DNA of 64,000 bases from an uncultured Oscillospiraceae bacterium (GTDB taxonomy: Bacteria; Bacillota; Clostridia; Oscillospirales; Acutalibacteraceae): the NCBI GenBank assembly GCA_902492455.1, contig CABULH010000006.1, positions 62,001 through 126,000 of the forward strand, read 5' to 3'. Each line of letters begins with the position of its first letter. Within the stretch, counting starts at the first letter, position 1. The notes under the pieces were generated by a model. The model was not told the DNA's origin and did no database searches. It was given only the letters and a program-made list of their open reading frames with translations. Made by a program: the position numbers and the translations under genes. This document shows positions 1 through 8,400 of this stretch, piece by piece.

Positions 1-1187
1 CAGTGGAATCTACCGTGTAGGACGGTATTACATCCGCATGCACGGTGACATTGACGTTATACTGGTTCATATCATAGAAAACCGTGGCGGTCGCCGCCAG
101 AAGGGAAGTCTTCAACGCCGCATCGTCATGGCGGCTGCTGTGATCCACTGCGGTGGCAGCCAGCGTGTTCATCGTCTCGTATTCCGCGGCGGTCATATCG
201 CTTTTCAGCAGTTCCCGCTCCAAGGCCACCCAATCGTCTGCCACCACAGGCTGCATCGACGCCAGGAGCTCCTTAAGGGCCCGCATCGCTACATTCAGCT
301 TGTTGGCAAAGCTGGGATTCTGCTTCTGAATCGCTTGAATCAAGGTAGGGAGGCCCTTATCCTCACTGATGGCCCGGACATCCTCGTAGGTCTCCGCCGC
401 CTTTTCCTTGATGCCTCTGCCGCTGGTGAGAAGGTAAACCAAGGCGTTGTCCGCCGCAGTATAGCCGTCCAGGAGGGCGACCAGGTCCAAAACCCCGAGG
501 GCGTTGCTCTGGCATTGTCCGTACAGCCGGCGGATCGCCGCCTTGGTGGTTTCATTCGCCAGCATAATGTTGTAATCGTTCAGAGAAGAATCCGTCAGGC
601 TGTAGAGGCTTTCGCTGTTCTCCCCCAGCATATACAGCGTGGTATAGCAATCGTTCAGCGCCTGCAGATTCTGCAGTCCCTGCGCCAGATCTGCCGGAGC
701 GTTAAGCAGCAACCGCTGCAGATCAGCAGCCACCTGGATATACAGGGCATAGCTGACGCTGACTCGGTAGGCGTTGCCGGTATAGGTAAAGCTCCCTTTT
801 CCTTCGTTCAGCGCAACCTCTTCCTGCCCGCCGTCATAAAGTACGGTGGCGCTTACCGGATTCCATATGTAACCGTTGTCCTGGTAGGATGCGGCGGTAA
901 TGGATTTTTCTTCTGCATTTACCGTCACCAAACCATCCTGATTCCCTGGAACAGCAAACGAGTGGCGGCTTCCCACCAAGGAACCGCTGTTCAGAACCGC
1001 TTTTTCCTCTGCGGTCAGAATGTCGTAGTTCAAGGCAACCAGCCCCGCGTCGGTGACCGACGCCTTGTCGTCCTCCTGCGCTTCGTCCGCTTCCAGCGCC
1101 CAAGCGAAATTGGTGGTGGTGAGCATTAGCGCTACCGTAAGAAGCATCGCCAGGCATCGCTTCCATAGCTGCGGATACTGCCTCATG
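1..1187 (-). CDS. Secreted surface protein of unknown family (C-terminus outside window)
   Basis: The frame stays open from the ATG to the left edge, so at least 395 residues are present and the C-terminus is missing. The start is set by AGGAGGGA five bases upstream. Residues 1-30 are a classical Sec signal peptide: a Lys/Arg-containing N-region, a core around LAMLLTVALML, and a likely AWA cleavage site. The mature part begins acidic (ADEAQEDD), then has a beta-rich stretch and a long, mainly helical, Ala/Leu-rich region. I do not recognise the family. The size and export signal suggest a large cell-surface or extracellular protein. Its upstream DNA is a recombinase-site-bounded segment carrying promoters on both strands, so expression is probably phase variable (inference). 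No lipobox is visible, and an anchor cannot be judged without the C-terminus. Confidence 0.75.
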
Positions 1188-1234
1188 TGTCTCCCTCCTA
1201 AATTTCCAGAAGCCCCAACCATTATCGGTTGACA

Positions 1235-1260
1235 GATCACATAATAAAGAATATGTGACC
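1235..1260 (+). repeat. Recombinase site L (left inverted repeat)
   Basis: This 26-bp element has 9-bp arms GATCACATA and TATGTGACC around the 8-bp spacer ATAAAGAA. It lies inverted relative to the copy at 1485-1510 with 24 of 26 bases identical, and similarity extends a few bases on both sides (TT-R-ACA outside, CAA-RR-G inside). Two inverted arms around a 6-8 bp spacer is the usual form of a tyrosine-recombinase crossover site. Confidence 0.8.
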
Positions 1261-1265
1261 AAAAG

Positions 1266-1293
1266 TTTATAAAAAGTCCCATGCTTTTTACAA
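1266..1293 (-). promoter_or_regulatory. Candidate promoter P2 facing the secreted-protein gene
   Basis: On the minus strand TTGTAA and TATAAA are separated by 16 bp, about 75 bp upstream of the secreted protein's ATG. The match is moderate (4/6 and 5/6) and there is no extended -10. It lies inside the presumed invertible segment, so it would face the recombinase after inversion. Confidence 0.4.
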
Positions 1294-1317
1294 AATCTTC
1301 TTAACGTGGATAAAAAT

Positions 1318-1376
1318 GGGCGCGAGAATTAAGCCGGAAGAAATTCATGTAAATTTCCGGCTTAATTCTCGCGTCC
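1318..1376. terminator. Symmetrical hairpin terminator inside the invertible segment
   Basis: The arms at 1321-1339 and 1355-1373 are perfectly complementary over 19 bp, and three more pairs including one wobble extend the stem outward. On the minus strand the stem is followed by CCCATTTTTAT, a fair U-tract. On the plus strand the tail is weaker (CCATTTTGACATTTTG). It would stop recombinase read-through from reaching the secreted-protein gene in either orientation of the segment. Confidence 0.75.
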
Positions 1377-1422
1377 ATTTTGACATTTTGATAGATTTTT
1401 TGTTTATCCGCTTCGTTATGTA

Positions 1423-1451
1423 TTGATTAACTGTCCGATTTGTGCTATAGT
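1423..1451 (+). promoter_or_regulatory. Promoter P1 (sigma-A, extended -10) reading toward the recombinase end
   Basis: TTGATT, a 17-bp spacer, then TGC-TATAGT: a sigma-A promoter with an extended -10 element. In the orientation shown it reads rightward, antisense into the end of the recombinase gene. After inversion about the flanking repeats its start site would fall near 1287, reading left with a leader of about 100 nt into the secreted-protein gene. Confidence 0.65.
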
Positions 1452-1484
1452 TTGGTAAATAAATACTGGTAAAAAGAGGCCCTT

Positions 1485-1510
1485 GATTACATATTCTTTA
1501 TTATGTGATC
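1485..1510 (+). repeat. Recombinase site R1 (right inverted repeat)
   Basis: This is the inverted partner of the 1235-1260 site, with arms GATTACATA and TATGTGATC around the complementary 8-bp spacer TTCTTTAT. It is also the first unit of a 43-bp tandem duplication whose second unit carries the copy at 1528-1553. Flanking similarity to site L is better here than at the second copy, so R1 is the likelier partner for inversion. Confidence 0.8.
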
Positions 1511-1527
1511 TGTTAAAAAGAGACCCC

Positions 1528-1553
1528 GATTACATATTCTTTATTATGTGATC
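1528..1553 (+). repeat. Third recombinase-site copy overlapping the recombinase stop codon
   Basis: The 26 bases are identical to the copy 43 bp to the left. On the minus strand this copy encodes the last recombinase codons (L-I-T) and supplies the TAA stop from its arm and first spacer base. Crossover inside the spacer would therefore leave the recombinase reading frame intact. It could act as an alternative right end or recombine directly with R1. Confidence 0.8.
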
Positions 1554-2374
1554 AGCTGCTTCTGTACCCGTTCCAATCGGCTGATATGCTGGCTTCCGGT
1601 TTCGATGGTGTAGATCCGGGTGGTGTTGATACTGCTATGACCCAGCAGGTCGGCCAGCCGCACAATATCCTTTTCGATGGCGTAAAATGTCCTGGCGAAA
1701 AGATGCCGGAGATTGTGAGGAAATACTTTTTCCGGCGCAACACCGGCCCGGCTGCACAGCATTTTCATATCCCGCCAGATATTACAGCGGTTCAGCGGTC
1801 TGCCGCTTTTACTGACAAACACCGCTCCGGCCTGATGGCCGGCTTTTTTTATATACTCTTTCAGCAAACTTTGCAGCGGCGCGGGCAGGAAAATGACCCG
1901 CGTTTTATTTTTGCAGTTCACCACCGCTTTTCCAATCTGAACAGCCTCAACTGTAATATACTGCAGCTCACTGACGCGGATGCCGGTGCCGCAAATTGTC
2001 TGGATGATATAGGAAAGCCGGGTATCCTCCGCTGCCTTTACCAACCGCTGGTAATCTCTCCTGGTCAATTCCTTCTCTTCCCGGCAAAAAATTTGCCTCT
2101 GAATTTTCAAGAGCCGAATACAGCATTCCTGCCGGCCGATGAAACGCAAAAAACAGTTGAGCGATACCAGCATAGAATTAGCGCTAGCCGGAGCATACCT
2201 TCTTGTCAAATACTCCTTATAACGGATGGATTCCTCCTTATTCATCGGCCTGTCTGCTAAATATCCATAAAAATGCCGGACATCCCGCAGATACTTTTCG
2301 ATGGTAGCCGCACTCTTTTCTTCTTGTCTTAGATAGTGCTCAAAAGCCAAAATATCTGTTCCTGTTTGCATCAT
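1544..2374 (-). CDS. Tyrosine recombinase / DNA invertase (XerC/D-like)
   Basis: This 276-residue site-specific recombinase has an N-terminal SAM-like core-binding domain (about residues 5-85) and a C-terminal catalytic domain. The active-site set is visible: Arg in GTGIRVSEL (about 130), Lys in CKNKTRVIFLP (about 155), His-x-x-Arg in HNLRHL (about 221), His in LLGHSS (about 245) and the nucleophile Tyr in TRIYTIE (about 252). The first ATG follows GGGGGAAAGGG closely; an upstream in-frame ATG gives a hydrophobic extension without a ribosome-binding site. The size fits stand-alone XerC-like invertases rather than phage integrases. Its own 3' end lies in a copy of the presumed target site, and the invertible segment is immediately downstream. 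The likely job is promoter inversion. Confidence 0.9.
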   Translation of the reverse strand: MMQTGTDILAFEHYLRQEEKSAATIEKYLRDVRHFYGYLADRPMNKEESIRYKEYLTRRYAPASANSMLVSLNCFLRFIGRQECCIRLLKIQRQIFCREEKELTRRDYQRLVKAAEDTRLSYIIQTICGTGIRVSELQYITVEAVQIGKAVVNCKNKTRVIFLPAPLQSLLKEYIKKAGHQAGAVFVSKSGRPLNRCNIWRDMKMLCSRAGVAPEKVFPHNLRHLFARTFYAIEKDIVRLADLLGHSSINTTRIYTIETGSQHISRLERVQKQLIT

Positions 2375-2464
2375 AATCCCTTTCCCCCGTTTGTCTTCCA
2401 AATGTAGTATTATTCTCTCACGACAAAGCGGAAAATTACAAACAAAAAAAGCCAAGGGAAAAAT

Positions 2465-2492
2465 GATATAACGAAACGAGACTGGCAATCAA
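2465..2492 (-). promoter_or_regulatory. Candidate promoter of the recombinase gene
   Basis: TTGATT and TATATC lie 16 bp apart on the minus strand, giving a leader of about 80 nt. The rest of 2375-2609 shows no gene. The match is moderate. Confidence 0.35.
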
Positions 2493-2609
2493 AATTCAAG
2501 CGAAAGCTGACCGGTGTGCTGTGAGGCTCCTGCTGAATAACAGAGGTATGCCGGCTGGACGAAATCGTAAAGATTTACTCTGCAAGCCCAGCCCCCTCTC
2601 CTGAAAGTA

Positions 2610-2643
2610 TAAAAACAGCCGCGGTGAAGGTCACCGCGGCTGT
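2610..2643 (-). terminator. Intrinsic terminator ending the rhamnosidase operon
   Basis: A perfect 13-bp stem (ACAGCCGCGGTGA against its complement, loop AGG) is followed on the minus strand by TTTTTATAC. It lies about 50 bp after the rhamnosidase stop and separates the long operon from the recombinase gene. Confidence 0.85.
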
Positions 2644-2691
2644 GGCGCAATTTCTCCCGCTCTATTCCGGCTTACTTAAGCGTTGCCGGTA

Positions 2692-5346
2692 CTATGCATA
2701 CGGATATGTAAAGACATAGCTTCCCGAGCCTATGCGCAGCTGTACTCCATCCTCCAGTTGGACAGGATGTTCCACACCGCAGGATGCATCGAGACGCTCA
2801 CCATTCTCACGAACCTCTTCCAAGACTGCGCCAGGCAGCGTCAAGGCCGCCGTCGTATTGGCGGGGGTCGTCGTATGAACCGTCATTTTTCCCGCGCTCA
2901 GCTCCCAGCCGGCCTGTATTTCACCATACAGGGATCGATAACTCGCCTTGGCGAAAGTCAGGCCTTTTCCCGGCCTGGGGCTTATATGAATATGCTTATA
3001 GCCTGGCAGAGATTCATCCGTATCCAGCCCCACAACAGATCTGTACAGCCAATCCCCCACGGCCCCATACGCATAGTGATTGAAGGAATTCATTTCCTTA
3101 TCCCAAAAGCTGCCGTCTTCCTTTATCCCATCCCAATGCTCCCAAATCGTCGTTGCGCCTTTGGTGACCGGGTAAAGCCACGATGGGCAATCCGTTTGTA
3201 GAAGCAGGGTGTATGCCAAATCGTTGTATCCGTTTTGACTCAACGCATGACACAGATAAGGCGTTCCCACAAAGCCGGTATTCAAGTGGTTCGCATTTGC
3301 CTTAATCAAGGATGCCAGCGTATCAGCGGTGCGCTTCCGATCCTTTTCTTCCACCAGATCGAACAGGAGAGCCAGAACATGGGCGGTTTGCGTGCCCTCG
3401 GTGAGCCGCCCGTTCGGAGTTACGAATTCTTGGCGAAAATGCTGAAGGATGTGGATATATAGGTCCTGGTAAACACAGGTGTCCTCCCGTTTGTTTAAAA
3501 CTTTGGCTGTTTTCATCAGCAGCCGGGTAGAATATGCATAAAAGGCGGTGGCTATGAAATCCGCTGAGGTTGCCCCGGTCCACGCACCGGGCTTGGCATC
3601 CAGCGCCAGCCAGTCTCCAAAATGAAACCCGGTGTTCCATAGATAGGGGTTATCCCCTTGCTTGCGGATGTACTCGACCCACTGCTTCATGCTTTCATAC
3701 TGCCGTTCCAGCACCCGTTTGTCCCCGTAACACAAATACAGGGTCCAGGGGCAAATCGTGGCCGCGTCCCCCCAGGCGGCAGACGATGCATCGCTCCCGC
3801 CCCGCACGTTGGGAACAACCGCCGGCATCCCTCCCAGCTGAGACTGATCAACCGCCAGATCACGCAGCCACTTGGTATAAAAAAGAGCCGTATCCATGTG
3901 AAAGCACGCCGTACGGATAAACATCTGCGCGTCACCCGTCCACCCATGGCGTTCATCCCGCTGGGGACAATCGGTGGGAACATCAAGGAAATTTCCCTTT
4001 TGGCTCCAAAGGATATTGCGGTTCAATTGATTCACCAGTTCATGAGAACAGGAAAAGCTCCCGCTCTGCTCCATACCGGAATGGATCACGCAGCCCGTGA
4101 AGTTTTCGGGCAGAATTTCTCCGGGATACCCCTCGACACGGATATAGCGAAAACCCTGATAGGTAAAGTGGGGTTCGTAGGTTTCCCTCCCCTGACCTTT
4201 GAGAATATAGGTGACGGTTTGCTTCGCCCCTTTTAAATTCTCCGTGTAGAAATTTCCGTCACGGTCCAGCACCTCGGCGTGCTTTAAAGTAACGGCTGTT
4301 CCTCTTTTTCCTTGTACGGAAAAACGCACATAGCCCACCATGTTCTGCCCAAAATCAAGAACGGTCTCTCCCATAGGGGTACTAAATACGGCAACCGGCT
4401 GTATCTCCTCCACAATTTTTGGCGGCAGGTTTTCCTGCGCGGTCAAAATATCTTTGGTATAGCTGTAGAGCATTCCATTATTCCAATCGGACGCGTCGTA
4501 TCCCGGGAGACACCAGCCTTCTTTTTCCAGCCGCGCGTCGTAGGTTTCCCCATGGTAAATTTCCGACATAAGAATCGGACCGCCTGCCGATTTCCATTCC
4601 CCGTCTGTAAGGAGCACCTCTTCTCTCCCGTCCGCATACCGGATATGCATTTGCAGCAGCAGCGCCCGCCGGTCTCCGTAATATCCCCGGCCACCGCCCC
4701 ATGCGATATAGCCGGCGTACCAGCCGTTTCCCAGCATCGCTCCGACAACGTTTTCACCCTCTCTGAGCAGCGCGGATACGTCGTAGGTCTGATATTGCAG
4801 CCGATCTCGGTAACTGGTCCATCCGGGTGTAAACAGGGCATCCCCCACCCGGCTGCCATTGATGTACAGCGCATATAGCCCCAACGCCGTGGCATATATC
4901 CTGGCGGATTGGACGGCTCCATGGATTGTAAAGGATCTTCTGAGCAGAGGGCTGATTTCCATCCGGTATTCTTCCTCCCGGCCTGCTGTAATCCATTCGG
5001 CCTTCCATTCCGTTTTATCCAGCATCCCGGTTTCCCAGAAGACCGTTTCGCTCCAGCCTGAATCGTTCCCCTTGTTGTCGCAGGCTCTCATCCGATAATA
5101 GTAGCGGCTTCTGGGCTGCAGTTCCTCTCCCTCATAGGGAAGCTGAACAGACTGGTCGGAATCTCTCCATCCGGTATCCCAAACGACAGCAGTAAATGCT
5201 TGGTCAACAGCCACCTGCACGCGATAGCCTGTCTGACAAACATCTCTCTGATCCGATACCAGCTGCCAGCTGATCCTTGGGTGCCGCTCATCGATTCCCA
5301 AGGGGCAGTTTCTGTATTCACACTGCAATCCGGTTATCCTAAGCAT
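2692..5346 (-). CDS. Alpha-L-rhamnosidase, GH78 (no signal peptide)
   Basis: It hydrolyses terminal alpha-L-rhamnose from oligosaccharides or glycosides; with no signal peptide it should act in the cytoplasm on imported substrates. The 884 residues show the usual GH78 order: an N-terminal Ig-like domain (LGIDERHPRISW), the jelly-roll N-domain (SARIYATALGLYALYING), the (alpha/alpha)6 catalytic barrel with CPQRDERHGWTGDAQMF at about 455-470 (acid region) and GATTIWEHWDG at about 735 (general-base Glu), and a C-terminal beta-domain. The start MLRITGLQCEY was chosen because AAAGGATAG precedes it by eight bases and it matches the family N-terminus; an ATG 18 bases upstream lacks a ribosome-binding site. 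It is the last gene of the operon, before a strong terminator. A divergent second GH78 lies two genes upstream. Confidence 0.95.
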   Translation of the reverse strand: MLRITGLQCEYRNCPLGIDERHPRISWQLVSDQRDVCQTGYRVQVAVDQAFTAVVWDTGWRDSDQSVQLPYEGEELQPRSRYYYRMRACDNKGNDSGWSETVFWETGMLDKTEWKAEWITAGREEEYRMEISPLLRRSFTIHGAVQSARIYATALGLYALYINGSRVGDALFTPGWTSYRDRLQYQTYDVSALLREGENVVGAMLGNGWYAGYIAWGGGRGYYGDRRALLLQMHIRYADGREEVLLTDGEWKSAGGPILMSEIYHGETYDARLEKEGWCLPGYDASDWNNGMLYSYTKDILTAQENLPPKIVEEIQPVAVFSTPMGETVLDFGQNMVGYVRFSVQGKRGTAVTLKHAEVLDRDGNFYTENLKGAKQTVTYILKGQGRETYEPHFTYQGFRYIRVEGYPGEILPENFTGCVIHSGMEQSGSFSCSHELVNQLNRNILWSQKGNFLDVPTDCPQRDERHGWTGDAQMFIRTACFHMDTALFYTKWLRDLAVDQSQLGGMPAVVPNVRGGSDASSAAWGDAATICPWTLYLCYGDKRVLERQYESMKQWVEYIRKQGDNPYLWNTGFHFGDWLALDAKPGAWTGATSADFIATAFYAYSTRLLMKTAKVLNKREDTCVYQDLYIHILQHFRQEFVTPNGRLTEGTQTAHVLALLFDLVEEKDRKRTADTLASLIKANANHLNTGFVGTPYLCHALSQNGYNDLAYTLLLQTDCPSWLYPVTKGATTIWEHWDGIKEDGSFWDKEMNSFNHYAYGAVGDWLYRSVVGLDTDESLPGYKHIHISPRPGKGLTFAKASYRSLYGEIQAGWELSAGKMTVHTTTPANTTAALTLPGAVLEEVRENGERLDASCGVEHPVQLEDGVQLRIGSGSYVFTYPYA

Positions 5347-5371
5347 ATCGTCTATCCTTTCCATACCCAGC

Positions 5372-5408
5372 GGCGGGGCAGGTAACCCAAAGATTTACCT
5401 GCCCCGCC
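5372..5408. terminator. Intercistronic hairpin
   Basis: A perfect 14-bp GC-rich stem (GGCGGGGCAGGTAA against its complement) with a 9-nt loop sits between the secreted DUF5722 gene and the rhamnosidase. Neither strand has a good U-tract, so mRNA stabilisation or partial termination is likelier than a full stop. Confidence 0.5.
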
Positions 5409-5443
5409 CTTTACTCTAGGATTTATGCGGTTTTGAGGATCTT

Positions 5444-8400
5444 TTATCCTTTTACATACCCGACGTCGTCGATTTGGAAGCGGGAGCCATACCACACAGC
5501 GGAAGTGCCGGTAGCACGGAAGGAAATCTCTATTTTGGTAACGCTACCCTTATAAGCCCAGCCGCTGATATCTTTATCGATGCGATTCCAGGTATCCGCA
5601 TTCATGGCGGTGATCTGTTCCAGCACATGATTTCCGCTGTACAGCCGCAGCCGGGTCTCATAGCCGGTCCCGCCGCTGCCGCCGTAGCTGTTGATATGAT
5701 AATAGAAGCGGTTAGCGCCGGTTAGATCCAAAGCTGTGTCAGGGGTGATGGATATCGTTCGCCATTGGTCCGCCGCCATCATCGGGAATATTGCCTCCAG
5801 CGCATAGGCATTCCTGATGGGTCTGTAGGGCCCATTCTCAAATCGGTCCACGCTGCTGACGGAATCCACATTGCTTCCGGCTGTCCAGCCATTAAGAGAA
5901 CCCTCAAAATCGTACAGTCTCACATCGTTGATCTGATAACCCACATAGTCGATCTGGAAACGAGAACCGTACCATACGGCGGAGGTGCCGGTGGCGCGGA
6001 AGGAAATCTCGATTTTGGTGACGCTGTCCTTATAGGCCCAGCCGCTGATATCCTTGCGGATGACATTCCATGCGTCCGCATTCATAGCGGTAATGTGTTC
6101 CAGCACATGATTCCCGCTATACAGCCGCAGCCGGGTCTCATAGCCGGTCCCTCCGCTGCCGCCGTAGCTGTTGATCCGGTAAAAGAAGGTGCCTGCCGCC
6201 GACAGATCCAGAGGCTGCGGCGGCGTGACCTGAATGGTCCGCCAGGCATCGGCCTCTTGGGTCGGGAACTGAGCTTCCAGCGCATAGCTGCCCTGGATAG
6301 GGGCAAACGGCGCGTTCGCAAAACTATTGACCTTGCTAACCGACGTCACGTTTGTTCCAGCCTTCCAGCCCTGGGTGGAATCCTCAAAGCTGTACAGCAG
6401 CCTTTCATCCGGCTTAGCCGGCGCGGCGGACGGATCCTTGAGCATGCCGAGTACAAATTGCGCGTACCACCGGGACAGAAAATCGTTGGGGTGATTGATG
6501 TTGTTCCCTGTCATATCCAGGAACGCCTTGTGCTGGAGCAGTTCGGCGTGCACACCGGTTATGTTCGCCGCGGCCACGCCGCTCATCGACGCGGCCAGGC
6601 TGCTCAGCTCCGCGTAGTAATACGGCTGCTGGTCATAGAAAAAGGTTTCCGCATTCGGCAGCGTTGTTCCCACCAGAATGAATTCCGCCGCCGGGTTCAC
6701 CGTCCGGACGCTGTTGATGATCGACAGGATATTGCTGCGGAAAACGGAAGGAACCGTGCCGTCGCCGGCTCCCGTGCCCGAGCCGTCATTCATGCCAAAG
6801 GCGATGATGACCAAGTCCGGATTCTGATCCGCCACCAGCGTCGCGGCCTGATTTTTGCCCCATTCCGAGGTTTGACCGCCGACGCTCGGATTGATAAAGG
6901 TGATGTGCGAGCCGTAATACCGTTCCAATTCATTGGCGACCATCTGCCCCCAAATCGGCAGATGGGGCGAAACATCCGTATAGCCGCTGGCATTCGCACC
7001 CACCGAGATACTGTCGCCGTACAGCGCCAAACGGAGAGGCTCCCCGTTGCGCAGCTTGCTGAGGGTACGCGTCAGCTTGGTATTCGCCAGCTCCGGAGTC
7101 GGTCCCGTCCAGAGATTGGCCGCGTGGGTGTAGGTGACAACGATCTGCCTGTCATGGAAGTAGGAGCCCTCCCGGTAAATCACGCCTCCACCGCCGTTCT
7201 TGGGCATCGTCAGGCCAGGGATATAACTGGAGTAATACAGAATGTCATTCGTCAGATAGGGTATGCGCGAATGCGGTGTCAGCTTGAGCTTGCCGTTTTC
7301 CAGCACCCAGTCCACGTTCTCCTCGTATTCCCGATCCAGGCGTGCGCTGCGCACGGATACAATCGTTTCCGGCGGGAACAGCAAATCGGCCTCGGGCAGT
7401 TCGCCATTATGGGATACCATCAGCACCGACTCATTGTACATGGTCGTTCCCTGCCAGAAGGGGGTCAGGCTCTTCTCTTCCACATCCGGCTCCTCCTCCA
7501 GATTGTCGTGCGCGATAAACCGGACGGCGTCTAGCTGAAATCGTGAGCCATACCAGGTACCGGAGCTGCCTACAGCGCGGAAGGAAATTTCGATCTTCGT
7601 GATGGAGCTGCGATAAGCCCAGCTCGTTAGGTCAACATGAATTTGATTCCATTGATCAGCGGAAATCGTAAAGGTTCTCTCCAGCAGCTGATCGCCGCTG
7701 TACAGCCGGATTCTTGTCTCGTAGCCCGTACCGCCGCTTCCGCCGTAGCTGTTGATGGCGTAGACAAAAGCATCCGCATCCATCAAATCCAGCCTGTCGG
7801 CCGGGGTAAGGAAAACGGTTCTCCACGCATCGGCCGCCGCCGTGGGGAAGCTGGCTTCCAGCATATACGAACCCAAATCCGGGCCGAAAGGCCCGTTTGC
7901 CATCGATGAGACGCTGGCCACCGTGTCCACATTATCTCCGGCCGCCCAGCCCTGGACGGAGCCCTCAAAGTTATACAGGATCCGTTCATAGGATGCCAGC
8001 CGGTTGGTTCCCTTATCGTTGGCGGGAGCCGTGCCGCTGGCTGTGAACGACACTTCATCCAGGAGCAGCTTGCCTGCCCAGGTTCCGGTGCCGCTGGAGC
8101 CTGCCCACACTTTAATCCGGTCGATGGCGTTTGCTCCCTCCCAGCCGCTTACGTTGAGGCTCAGAGAGATCCAGCCGTTTGCGGGGTTCACCGCAGCCGT
8201 CCCCTCCGCCGTACGGCTGCCGCTGTACACTTTTACTTTAACGGAATACGGCAGGGTGGAAGATGTTCCGGTCAGCTTGACCGCCAGCCGGAGGTAAGGG
8301 GATGCCGTGGCGTCGATAGGCGCCGCAAATTCCTTCTCTGCTCCACGCCATTTGAGCGCCTGCGAAGAAAAATTAACCTCCAGCGCGCCTGCGCCCGCAT

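Larger units (their letters stand above)
1235..1510. other. Probable invertible promoter segment (DNA switch)
   Basis: The segment is bounded by inverted 26-bp recombinase-type sites and lies between a secreted-protein gene and a tyrosine recombinase gene. It holds a good sigma-A promoter reading right (1423-1451), a weaker one reading left toward the secreted protein (1266-1293), and a nearly symmetrical 19-bp hairpin between them. Inversion would swap which promoter faces the secreted-protein gene. The arrangement matches known invertible-promoter loci of gut bacteria. That it inverts is inference from the sequence. Confidence 0.7.

Noticed and set aside
38..1129. Plus-strand reading frame of 363 codons at the left edge
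   Set aside because: It is antisense to the signal-peptide protein on the minus strand, has no ribosome-binding site and a basic, His/Arg-rich composition typical of shadow frames.
1544..2374. Integrase of a prophage or integrative element
   Set aside because: No structural, replication or mobilisation genes and no tRNA-type attachment site lie nearby, while inverted target-like repeats sit directly at its end, which fits an invertase better.
5765..7534. Long plus-strand reading frame of 589 codons
   Set aside because: It is antisense to the secreted DUF5722/SGNH gene, whose motifs and codon usage are clear.
5450..7985. Repeats as CRISPR or mobile element
   Set aside because: They are in-frame protein modules inside one gene, with no short regular spacers and no terminal repeats.
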